Assembly: GCA_016286995.1 (NCBI GenBank) | Contig: JAEEVA010000018.1 | Coordinates: 1 to 58,767 of the forward strand | Origin: Prevotella sp. | Lineage (GTDB): Bacteria > Bacteroidota > Bacteroidia > Bacteroidales > Bacteroidaceae | Reading direction: 5' to 3' | Length of the DNA stretch: 58,767 nt | Part shown: piece by piece, positions 52,504 to 58,767 of the stretch | Layout of the letters: each line of letters begins with the position of its first letter | How positions within the stretch are numbered: the first letter of the stretch is position 1 | Position numbers and translations under genes: made by a program | Notes under the pieces: generated by a model | Databases searched by the model: none | Told to the model about the DNA's origin: nothing | Seen by the model: the letters and a program-made list of their open reading frames with translations, nothing else

Positions 52504-54525
52504 GAGCGCTTCGCCCTTGAGCATGCCGTTCTGGAGCAGTGCCAGGTCGATGAGCTGGTGGACGATGGCGTTATCAGCGGCAAAATCGCTAAGCACACTA
52601 TTTTTCTTGTCCTTCTGCTCCTGGACGGCCTTCTCGCACTCGGCCTTCATGTCTTTGTCGTCCTGGGTGAGCTCGTCGTACTTCTTCTTCTCTTGAGCCT
52701 GACGGATGGCTGCCAGACGGGCCTCCTGACCCTTCAGCTCGCTCTCGATGGGCTTCAGTGCCTCTTCGGTATTGGCCTTGCAGTCGTCGAGTACACGCTT
52801 GACCAAAGGATGGTCGGCGTTGAGCACCAGATTCAGCGAGTCGGGCATCTGAGCGTAGAAGTTCATGCCCTGCTGGAAACGGCTCATCTCCTTCATGCGG
52901 CGCATCCATTCGTTCTGCGTGATGACTACGGGGCGCTGGCTCTCGCCAAGGCTCTGTACCTCGACCATGAACTCCGTCTTCTCCATCTTCGGCATCTGCG
53001 ACTTGAAGACCTGTGACAAATTGGCAGACTCGTCCTCTGTCAGGTTCGACTTCGGAGCGTCGTCCTTCACAATGAGACGGTCGATGATGTCGCTGTCAAC
53101 GCGGGTGAAGCGGCTCTTCTCGAACTTCTGCTCCAGCATCTGGATGGCAGGCACGTCGAGCTGGCCGTCGAGCAGGATGACTGAATAGCCCTTGTCCTTG
53201 GCTCCCTGGATGTACGAATACTGCTCCTCCTTATCGGTAGCATACAGATAGATGAGGTTGCCGTCCTTGTCCTTCTGGGCACCCTCGATGAGTGTCTTGT
53301 ACTCGTCGAAGGTGAAGTATTTGCCCTCTGTGTCCTTGAAGAGTGCAAACTCCTTGGCGCGGTCGTAGAAACTCTCCTCCGACAGCATACCGTAGTTGAT
53401 GAAGAGCTTCAGGTCGTCCCACTTCTCCTCGTACTGCTTGCGGTCCTCCTTGAAGATGGCCTGCAGACGGTCGGCGACCTTCTTCGTGATGTAGGTGGAG
53501 ATTTTCTTCACCTCGCGGTCGCTCTGGAGGTAGCTACGAGAGACGTTCAGGGGAATATCGGGTGAATCGATGACACCATGCAGCAGCGTCAGGAACTCAG
53601 GCACGATACCCTCTACCTGGTCGGTCACGAAGACCTGGTTGCAATACAGCTGAATCTTGTTGCGCTGCAGGTCGATGTTCGACTTGATGCGGGGGAAGTA
53701 GAGGATACCCGTGAGGTTGAAGGGATAGTCGACGTTCAGGTGAATCCAGAACATCGGTTCGTCGCTCATGGGATAGAGCTCGCGGTAGAACTGCTGGTAG
53801 TCCTCGTCCTTCAGCGTGCTGGGAGCCTTGGTCCACAGCGGCTCGGCATTGTTGATAATGTTGTCCTCCTGTGTGTCCACCATCTCCTTCTTCTCGCTCG
53901 ACCACTCCTGCTTCTTTCCGAAAGCCACAGGTACGGCCATGAACTTGCAGTATTTGGTCAGCAGCTGCTGGATGCGCTCCTTCTCGAGGAACTCCTTGCA
54001 GTCGTCATCCAGATAGAGGATGATGTCCGAACCGCGGTCCTCTTTCTCAGCATCGTCAATCTCGTAGGCGGGAGAGCCGTCGCAGCTCCACTTCACAGCC
54101 TTGGCGCCGTCCTTGTAACTCTTTGTCACAATCTCCACCTTCTTCGATACCATGAAGCTGGAATAGAAGCCCAGTCCGAAGTGTCCGATGATGTTGTTGG
54201 CGTTGTCCTTGTACTTCTCCAGGAAGTCGTTGACACCCGAGAAAGCTATCTGATTGATGTACTTGTCGATTTCCTCCTCGGTCATACCGATACCGCGGTC
54301 TGAGATGGTGATGGTACCCTTGTCCTTGTCCAGCGAAATATGCACGGTCAGGTCGCCCATATCGCCCTTGAACTCGCCCTGCTGGGCCAGCGTCTTCAGC
54401 TTCTGGGTGGCGTCGACGGCATTCGAAACCATCTCGCGCAGGAAAATCTCGTGGTCTGAGTAGAGAAACTTTTTGATGACGGGGAAGATGTTCTCAGTTG
54501 TAACCCCGATGTTACCTTTTTGCAT
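52462..54525 (-). CDS. htpG: Molecular chaperone HtpG (Hsp90)
   Basis: 687 residues. GHKL ATPase N-terminus: EIFLREMVSNAVDATQKLKT, ISDRGIGMTEEEIDKYINQI, IGHFGLGFYSSFMVSKKVEI. The middle domain has LYFPRIKSN and LPLNVSRSYLQ-like PDIPLNVSRSYLQSDREVKK; the C-terminal dimerisation domain follows. Slightly longer than E. coli HtpG, typical of Bacteroidetes. The 3' end carries a duplicated 36-bp segment (see 52423). It is read away from map, which starts 105 bases beyond its start in the opposite direction. Confidence 0.96.
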   Translation of the reverse strand: MQKGNIGVTTENIFPVIKKFLYSDHEIFLREMVSNAVDATQKLKTLAQQGEFKGDMGDLTVHISLDKDKGTITISDRGIGMTEEEIDKYINQIAFSGVNDFLEKYKDNANNIIGHFGLGFYSSFMVSKKVEIVTKSYKDGAKAVKWSCDGSPAYEIDDAEKEDRGSDIILYLDDDCKEFLEKERIQQLLTKYCKFMAVPVAFGKKQEWSSEKKEMVDTQEDNIINNAEPLWTKAPSTLKDEDYQQFYRELYPMSDEPMFWIHLNVDYPFNLTGILYFPRIKSNIDLQRNKIQLYCNQVFVTDQVEGIVPEFLTLLHGVIDSPDIPLNVSRSYLQSDREVKKISTYITKKVADRLQAIFKEDRKQYEEKWDDLKLFINYGMLSEESFYDRAKEFALFKDTEGKYFTFDEYKTLIEGAQKDKDGNLIYLYATDKEEQYSYIQGAKDKGYSVILLDGQLDVPAIQMLEQKFEKSRFTRVDSDIIDRLIVKDDAPKSNLTEDESANLSQVFKSQMPKMEKTEFMVEVQSLGESQRPVVITQNEWMRRMKEMSRFQQGMNFYAQMPDSLNLVLNADHPLVKRVLDDCKANTEEALKPIESELKGQEARLAAIRQAQEKKKYDELTQDDKDMKAECEKAVQEQKDKKNSVLSDFAADNAIVHQLIDLALLQNGMLKGEALDKFLQRSVELIKG

Positions 54526-54602
54526 ATACCTTATTATTATTATATTTCGTTAATCTTTTTGCTATTCTGGTGCAAATATCGTGCCAATTCCCAAAAAAGT
54601 AT

Positions 54603-54611
54603 TACCTTTGC
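54603..54611 (+). promoter_or_regulatory. -7 promoter motif of map
   Basis: TACCTTTGC, 19 bases before the map ATG. Confidence 0.65.
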
Positions 54612-54630
54612 ACGCAAAATTCAATAAATT

Positions 54631-55506
54631 ATGGCAAAAAGAAGGTGGCGCTGCAAAGCCGGACAACAGCCTACGGAGTTCGACAAGCGCATCATGTATT
54701 TAGAGAATAAAGGAGCACTGGTGCCTACACCAGACTTGATCAAGACTCCTGAACAGATTGAAGGCATCCGCAGGGCCGGTGTGGTCAACACGGGTGTGTT
54801 GGATGCTGTCGAGAAAGAGATATGTGCCGGCATGTCGACGCTGGAGATAGACCAGATATGCCGTGACTACTGTGCCCTGCACAATGCAATACCGGCCTGT
54901 CTGAACTATGACCTCGAGGACGGCGAGACGCCGCCGTTCCCCATGTCGGTATGTACGAGCATCAACGAGGTGGTGTGTCACGGCATACCCAAGGCCGAGG
55001 ACATTCTGGAAGAGGGCGACATCATCAACGTCGACTTCACCACCATTCTCGACGGCTACTATGCCGATGCCTCGCGAATGTTCATCATAGGAAAGACAAC
55101 GCCCGAGAAAGAACAGCTGGTGCGCGTCACCAAGGAATGTCTGGAGATAGGCATGGAGGCTGCCAAGCCCTGGGGCTTTGTCAACGAGATAGGCAAGGCC
55201 ATTCAGAAGCACGCCGACAAATTCCACTACGGCATAGTACGCGACCTGTGCGGTCATGGGGTGGGGAACCACTTCCACGAAGACCCAGAAGTTGCCCACT
55301 TCAAGCAGAAGGGCAACGGCATGCTGCTCGTACCCGGTATGGTGTTTACCATCGAACCCATGATTAATATGGGTACTTGGAAAGTCTTCATAGACTCCGA
55401 AGACCCCTACGGCTGGGAAGTCATCTCCGACGACGAACTGCCCTCTGCCCAATGGGAGCACACCCTCCTCATGACTGAGCACGGCGTGGAGGTGCTGACA
55501 TATTAA
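54631..55506 (+). CDS. map: Methionine aminopeptidase (type I)
   Basis: 291 residues. The pita-bread fold metal ligands are visible: VCHGIPKAEDILEEGD (substrate His), VDFTTILDGYYADASRMF (two Asp), CGHGVGNHFHEDP (His), FTIEPMINMG (Glu) and QWEHTLLMTEHG (Glu). The N-terminal extension of about 40 residues starting MAKRRWRCKAGQQPTEFDKR is longer than in E. coli and common in Bacteroidetes. Removes the N-terminal methionine of new proteins in the cytoplasm. Own promoter; divergent from htpG. Confidence 0.95.
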   Translation: MAKRRWRCKAGQQPTEFDKRIMYLENKGALVPTPDLIKTPEQIEGIRRAGVVNTGVLDAVEKEICAGMSTLEIDQICRDYCALHNAIPACLNYDLEDGETPPFPMSVCTSINEVVCHGIPKAEDILEEGDIINVDFTTILDGYYADASRMFIIGKTTPEKEQLVRVTKECLEIGMEAAKPWGFVNEIGKAIQKHADKFHYGIVRDLCGHGVGNHFHEDPEVAHFKQKGNGMLLVPGMVFTIEPMINMGTWKVFIDSEDPYGWEVISDDELPSAQWEHTLLMTEHGVEVLTY

Positions 55507-55605
55507 TCCACTATCTTTCCTGATACTCCGGGGAAAGCTCAAAGGTATGTCAAGGGACTGTCCTTGAAAGGTGGTGGCGGTAAGTTGGAGTAAACAAATT
55601 AACTA

Positions 55606-55634
55606 TATCACAGTGGGGAATCCCCACTGTGATA
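55606..55634. repeat. 14-bp perfect palindrome
   Basis: TATCACAGTGGGGA / TCCCCACTGTGATA with a single base between the arms (55606-55619, 55621-55634). Too tight for a normal terminator loop and without a T-run, so an operator for a dimeric regulator is the better guess; it lies 32 bases before the next short gene. Confidence 0.65.
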
Positions 55635-55665
55635 AGACAAAACAATATCAACTACAAAACAAAAG

Positions 55666-55965
55666 ATGCTAAACGGTACAGCAAATTCACTGAATTTACT
55701 AACCAATTTCACTGAATTTGCTGACCAATTTCACTTAATTTGCATTGGTGGTCCACCCTTCATAACTGGTGATGCCTATGGACTGAGAGATTTAGACAAT
55801 ACTGTTTTTGCTGCCATTCGCAAGAATCCAAGCTATTCATACGAGCAACTTGCTGATTACTGTGGTTTCTCTCGCCCCACTATTGCCCGTACCATTAAGT
55901 CTTTGCAAAGCAAGGGGCTGATTCATCGTATAGGCTCTGACAAGACTGGCCATTGGGAATTCTAA
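55666..55965 (+). pseudogene. Truncated winged-helix protein behind a 22-bp repeat
   Basis: 99 residues. The C-terminal half (FAAIRKNPSYSYEQLADYCG, then FSRPTIARTIKSLQSKGLIH) is a clear winged-helix domain like the end of RecG-like/AlbA_2 ATP-binding regulators, ending IGSDKTGHWEF as those do. The N-terminal part is read through a three-copy 22-bp repeat (55683-55748); because 22 is not a multiple of three, that part does not look coding. It is probably the 3' remnant of a longer gene. It may still be expressed. Confidence 0.55.
55683..55748. repeat. Three-copy 22-bp tandem repeat
   Basis: Units AATTTCACTGAATTTGCTGACC or near variants at 55683-55704, 55705-55726 and 55727-55748; the third differs at its end. 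Each unit contains AATTTCACTGAATT, partly self-complementary (AATT...AATT). Confidence 0.8.
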
Positions 55966-56026
55966 CGATGCTCGGCATTAGGCAATTAAACTTTTTCCAC
56001 TTTTTTTTGATTACAAAATTATTCAG

Positions 56027-56035
56027 TATCTTTGC
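56027..56035 (+). promoter_or_regulatory. -7 promoter motif of the candidate small RNA
   Basis: TATCTTTGC with TTTG at 56006-56009 near -33. No protein start follows; a strong terminator lies about 205 bases downstream. Confidence 0.7.
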
Positions 56036-56040
56036 AGTAT

Positions 56041-56247
56041 TACTTGGAGGGTGGCGACGAGTCGCGCCTGTTGAAGAGTGATAAACATAGAGGAAAGCTG
56101 AAAAGCTTTGTTCCACATGAGAATCTGCAAAATTCACTGTACTAAGGAGCAAGTTTGAAAGCTGTTCTTCCTGTTGTGTATATATACTTGTACCTTAATT
56201 AATGTAAGGGCAGCTCACATATATGCGGCAGGTGTGAGCTGTTTTTT
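56041..56247 (+). ncRNA. Candidate structured small RNA (6S-like or Bacteroidales-1-like)
   Basis: Bounded by a consensus promoter (-7 at 56027-56035) and a strong intrinsic terminator (56211-56247); length about 207 bases. No frame in it is a believable protein. Local hairpins are visible: GCGAC-GA-GTCGC at about 56053-56064 and AAGCT-GAA-AAGCTT near 56095-56110. Two conserved RNAs of this size with such bounds are known in Bacteroidales: 6S RNA and the Bacteroidales-1 RNA. I cannot tell from sequence alone which, if either, it is. The boundaries are inferred. Confidence 0.6.
56211..56247 (+). terminator. Rho-independent terminator of the candidate small RNA
   Basis: Perfect 9-bp stem CAGCTCACA / TGTGAGCTG (56211-56219, 56233-56241), 13-base loop, then TTTTTT. 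Confidence 0.88.
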
Positions 56248-56352
56248 CATTCTTACAAATTATGTACGAGAATTGGGATAATATGGTCTGATTTTCCTAC
56301 ATTTTTAATATTAAATAGGTAAAAAAGCCCCCAAAAGAGGATTCCCGAGTTT

Positions 56353-57474
56353 TCATTGTGATGGGATGCTCAATCCTTCTTCGCGCATCCAGGCGGTGAC
56401 GCTCTTGTGCATGCGCTGCTTGAAGGCGGTACTGAAGGTGCTGTAGCTGTGGTAGCCGCTCTCCTGGGCCAGCTGCTGGGCGACGATGGGCTTATGTGCA
56501 GCGGCAAGCTCGCGGTAGCGGGCTACGAAGTGACGGACGCGAAGATCGTGGATGTATGCATAATAGCTTGTATCCTGACTGGCGAAATACTGGCTGAGAT
56601 AGTAGTGGTTTACGCCGATGGCTGTCGAGAGTTGCGTCAGGGTCAGGTCTGGCTGCAAGTAGAGCTGCGTGTTCTCACAGTGCTTCGCAAGCAGTTGGCC
56701 GATATGGGATAAAGCATCACTAACAGGGAGGGACTCAGGGATTGTCCCCGCCTCCGACAGGATGTCGTCCTCGCGCTCTGCCGCTTCATCCAGCTGCGGC
56801 AATGTCTCCACCCGCCACAGCAGGAGGCCTGCCAGCGGAAAGCCGGTGAGGTGGGCGATGGTGGACATTACGTAGTTGTCGGTATATTCATAGCTCATGA
56901 GCAGTAGCATGAGGCCGATGAGCAGCGTAAGGCTGAGCCACACCTCCTTGTGCTCCAGGTCGGCGTAGTTGTCGCGCAGCCACCGCCCAAATTGCCGCAC
57001 GGCCACCACCATATATATAATGACGGCCACGGCGAGTACCAGCCCATAGACCTTGTTAGGGGTCGTGAGGTCGATGGATGGTAGGGCGGTCTGTAGCACT
57101 GCGAGCACCGCGCAGGGCGTCATGGCGACTACAATGGGCCACAGCGGTCGGCGGCGGTCCTGCAGCATGTTCAGCAGCGTGCCGATGAAGACGGGGGGCA
57201 ACACCAAGCAGTCGAGAGCGACGAGCAGCCCGTAAATCATCGAGCGGCTATCGTCCGAGTACGTGTAGAACAGTATCCACCAGATGTGGACCAGGGCCAT
57301 GATGCCGAATAGTGCCGCTGCCCAGCAACGCAGTCGTGCGGGCGGCGTGATGTCGGGCGCGATAGCCTTGCCCCTACACAGCAGCAGGTAGAGGAATAGC
57401 ACGACGCACACGGCTGTTCCTGCGCCGTGGAGCTGGAGATACAACACTGACAATGGAGTTATCTGTTCGGGCAT
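56353..57474 (-). CDS. Membrane-bound AraC-type transcription regulator
   Basis: About 373 residues from MPEQITPLSVLYLQLHGAG; the open frame continues upstream for 56 codons but the promoter (57501-57509) lies inside that part, so the later Met is used. Six to seven membrane helices occupy about residues 10-230, then a linker and a C-terminal HTH_18/AraC domain (LTLTQLSTAIGVNHYYLSQY, LAQESGYHSYSTFSTAFKQR). Such proteins couple a membrane sensor directly to DNA binding. Ligand and targets unknown; the divergent secreted-protein gene at 57777 is the nearest candidate. Confidence 0.88.
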   Translation of the reverse strand: MPEQITPLSVLYLQLHGAGTAVCVVLFLYLLLCRGKAIAPDITPPARLRCWAAALFGIMALVHIWWILFYTYSDDSRSMIYGLLVALDCLVLPPVFIGTLLNMLQDRRRPLWPIVVAMTPCAVLAVLQTALPSIDLTTPNKVYGLVLAVAVIIYMVVAVRQFGRWLRDNYADLEHKEVWLSLTLLIGLMLLLMSYEYTDNYVMSTIAHLTGFPLAGLLLWRVETLPQLDEAAEREDDILSEAGTIPESLPVSDALSHIGQLLAKHCENTQLYLQPDLTLTQLSTAIGVNHYYLSQYFASQDTSYYAYIHDLRVRHFVARYRELAAAHKPIVAQQLAQESGYHSYSTFSTAFKQRMHKSVTAWMREEGLSIPSQ

Positions 57475-57500
57475 ATCGTTCTTATTATTCCTTTTGGAAT

Positions 57501-57509
57501 GCAAAATTA
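57501..57509 (-). promoter_or_regulatory. -7 promoter motif of the AraC-type gene
   Basis: Reverse complement TAATTTTGC, 27 bases before the start at 57474. Confidence 0.6.
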
Positions 57510-57734
57510 CTACTTTTTCAGTGAAATCAGGTAAGTTTTCAAAAAAAGTTTTGTTATTTTTTGCCATTTCGTCGGCGGTTGCCGATGTCGAAAATGCGTC
57601 AATTGAGGTCGAAATTTCATTAATGGGCGAATTTTTGAGCACGGGCGAGTCTCAGCTAATGCAAAAAATATCTCAGCTAATGCAAAATCTTCGCTCGCGG
57701 CGATTTTGACCTTGCAAGCTTCGTTTTTTTTGAG

Positions 57735-57742
57735 TACCTTTG
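57735..57742 (+). promoter_or_regulatory. -7 promoter motif of the 57777 gene
   Basis: TACCTTTG, 35 bases before the start codon. Confidence 0.6.
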
Positions 57743-57776
57743 AGGCATATTAAATAAACGATTACTAACGATAATT

Positions 57777-58550
57777 ATGAAAAAGAGTTTGTTTTTATTT
57801 GCATTGGGACTGGTGACAATCATGCCGGCCCAGGCACAGTGGGACAGAATTCACACCAGTACTGCGATCAGTGGCGTGTTAGGTATTGCCAATTCTGCTA
57901 TTGAATCAGCCGAGCGTAAGAAGGCGATGGAAATCCATGCCAAGGAGAAGGTAGAGTATGAACAGAGCTTCAAGGATGCCATGGAAAGTGCCAAGGACTA
58001 TGAGGGAGGCGAATATTGGGAGGACGCCCTCGCCAAGTATGAGGAGGCCGCCAAGTTGAACTGTAACTATGGATATTCTGACCAGAAGCAGATCAGCCGC
58101 AAGATCAGCGAACTTTACGTAAAGGCCGGTCGCACGGAAGATGGGCCCAGCATCCTGAATAATGACAAGGTGACGCTGTCCGACTATTCCAAATATAGAT
58201 ATGTACGCGAGAACCCGGTGTATGTGAACAAGAAGACTAGTAATACAAAGATTTTGCGCGTGGCCTGCTCTGACACAGAGACACGACTCGAGATGGAGGT
58301 TGAGGCAGGAGGCGCTAACAGCAGCTGGAACGTCAAGGGACAGGCTTATATCAAGGGTAACAAGGGAGGCAAGAAGGAATTGGTGAGTGTGGAGAACATC
58401 GTAATGGCTCCAGCAACCATCAAGATTCCCTGGCCCTACCAAAAGCTGCGCTTTGCCCTGATTTTCGAGGCTCTGCCCGACAATGCTACGGAGTTCGACT
58501 TCATCGAACCTTCCACCTCCTGGCAGTTCAAGGACATCAAGTGTAAATAA
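57777..58550 (+). CDS. Secreted protein of unknown function
   Basis: 257 residues with signal peptide (MPAQAQWDR). After it a helical stretch with charged residues (about 45-105, AERKKAMEIHAKEKVEYEQS, then YWEDALAKYEEAAKLNCNYG) looks like a single TPR-type pair, and the C-terminal half is strand-rich (RLEMEVEAGGANSSWNVKG). No family recognised. It is followed 70 bases later by another secreted-protein gene, possibly in one transcript. Confidence 0.7.
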   Translation: MKKSLFLFALGLVTIMPAQAQWDRIHTSTAISGVLGIANSAIESAERKKAMEIHAKEKVEYEQSFKDAMESAKDYEGGEYWEDALAKYEEAAKLNCNYGYSDQKQISRKISELYVKAGRTEDGPSILNNDKVTLSDYSKYRYVRENPVYVNKKTSNTKILRVACSDTETRLEMEVEAGGANSSWNVKGQAYIKGNKGGKKELVSVENIVMAPATIKIPWPYQKLRFALIFEALPDNATEFDFIEPSTSWQFKDIKCK

Positions 58551-58620
58551 TAAATATGTCTATAGAATAAAAATAGAAACAAGTATATTTATTGTATAAC
58601 AATTTTAAATTCAAACAATT

Positions 58621-58767
58621 ATGAAGAAAATTATGATGATTGCTGTGATGGCTATAGTAGCTATGACAGCCAGTGCACAGAAGACATTGCACGACAGTGG
58701 TACATTCACCTTGCAGCCTAAAGTAGGTCTTGCCTTAGGAAGCTTCTCTGGAGATTATACCAAGTTG
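58621..58767 (+). CDS. Outer membrane beta-barrel protein (partial, 5' end)
   Basis: First 49 residues only; the gene runs off the window. Signal peptide MKKIMMIAVMAIVAMTASAQ, then FTLQPKVGLALGSFSGDYT, the opening of small PorT/OmpW-like barrels of Bacteroidetes. Confidence 0.65.
   Translation, partial: MKKIMMIAVMAIVAMTASAQKTLHDSGTFTLQPKVGLALGSFSGDYTKL

Larger units (their letters stand above)
55966..56352. other. Gene-free stretch holding a candidate small RNA
   Basis: 387 bases between the winged-helix fragment and the AraC-type gene. It contains a complete non-coding transcription unit (promoter 56027, RNA to 56247). The remaining 100 bases after the terminator are AT-rich with nothing recognisable. 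Confidence 0.6.
57475..57776. other. Divergent intergenic region with direct repeats
   Basis: 302 bases between the AraC-type gene and the 57777 gene. Holds the two -7 motifs and a direct repeat TCTCAGCTAATGCAAAA at 57650-57666 and 57671-57687 (period 21 bases, two helical turns), a likely binding site for a regulator such as the adjacent AraC-type protein. Confidence 0.55.

Noticed and set aside
55507..55600. Frame continuing after the map stop (…GLSLKGGGGKLE-stop)
   Set aside because: In frame with map after its TAA, but short, unlike any family, and map is already full length. Possibly a remnant of another gene; not enough to call.
55683..55748. CRISPR array
   Set aside because: Three head-to-tail copies with no spacers.

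Overview
The window looks like a chromosomal segment of a Bacteroidales bacterium, most probably Prevotella or a close relative. Support from the sequence: the phylum-type -7 promoter motif (TAnnTTTGC) before many genes, SusC-like and DUF5689/DUF6359/DUF4842 surface proteins, secreted proteins ending in a short Gly-Ile/Leu-Tyr-Ile...Lys tail typical of Prevotella secreted enzymes, Wzi/SLBB capsule genes and a tmRNA. Species cannot be decided from the sequence alone.

Layout. 1-183: 5' part of rpmE2 (L31 type B). 184-624: gene-free, rich in inverted repeats. 625-7581: a surface module of two OB-fold-like lipoproteins, a TonB-dependent-receptor-like barrel and a divergent secreted EEP nuclease. 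7664-9844: uridine kinase, a histidine phosphatase whose 3' end runs into a convergent His/Gly-rich secreted protein. 10061-17402: two porin-like barrels, an imelysin lipoprotein, a di-haem c-type oxidoreductase and a small CcsBA-like membrane fragment, with a divergent regulator that joins an RIC/YtfE-type di-iron hemerythrin to a LuxR helix-turn-helix. 17406-23416: lipocalin-like lipoprotein, Wzi-like capsule protein, sugar transferase, and a pair of paralogous Cache/HAMP receptors of which one is an intact histidine kinase and the other has lost the phospho-acceptor His and the ATPase domain. 23658-26631: DUF4842 lipoprotein, a TTGTACAA repeat array and a small secreted protein. 26633-40153: a capsule/exopolysaccharide operon read leftward (export SLBB protein, Wzz, Wzx, Wzy, four glycosyltransferases, heparinase-like protein), followed by a truncated gene on the other strand and one more glycosyltransferase. 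40404-40800: tmRNA, with a copy of its 3' end 90 bp downstream. 40915-46807: two tandem secreted endonuclease I enzymes and an M6 metalloprotease. 47195-55506: housekeeping genes (carboxyltransferase with a degenerate biotin domain, queA, nadE, htpG, map). 55666-58767: a truncated winged-helix gene, a strong candidate non-coding RNA with its own promoter and terminator, a membrane-bound AraC-type regulator and two secreted proteins, the last cut by the window edge.

The two most interesting systems are the imelysin/di-haem/porin cluster paired with the di-iron-LuxR regulator (proposed redox- or NO-responsive iron handling at the envelope) and the OB-fold/TonB/nuclease module (proposed extracellular nucleic acid scavenging, with two more secreted nucleases elsewhere in the window). 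Both are inferences from domain content and gene order. The unannotated RNA at about 56041-56247 and the duplicated tmRNA 3' end are the clearest non-coding surprises.
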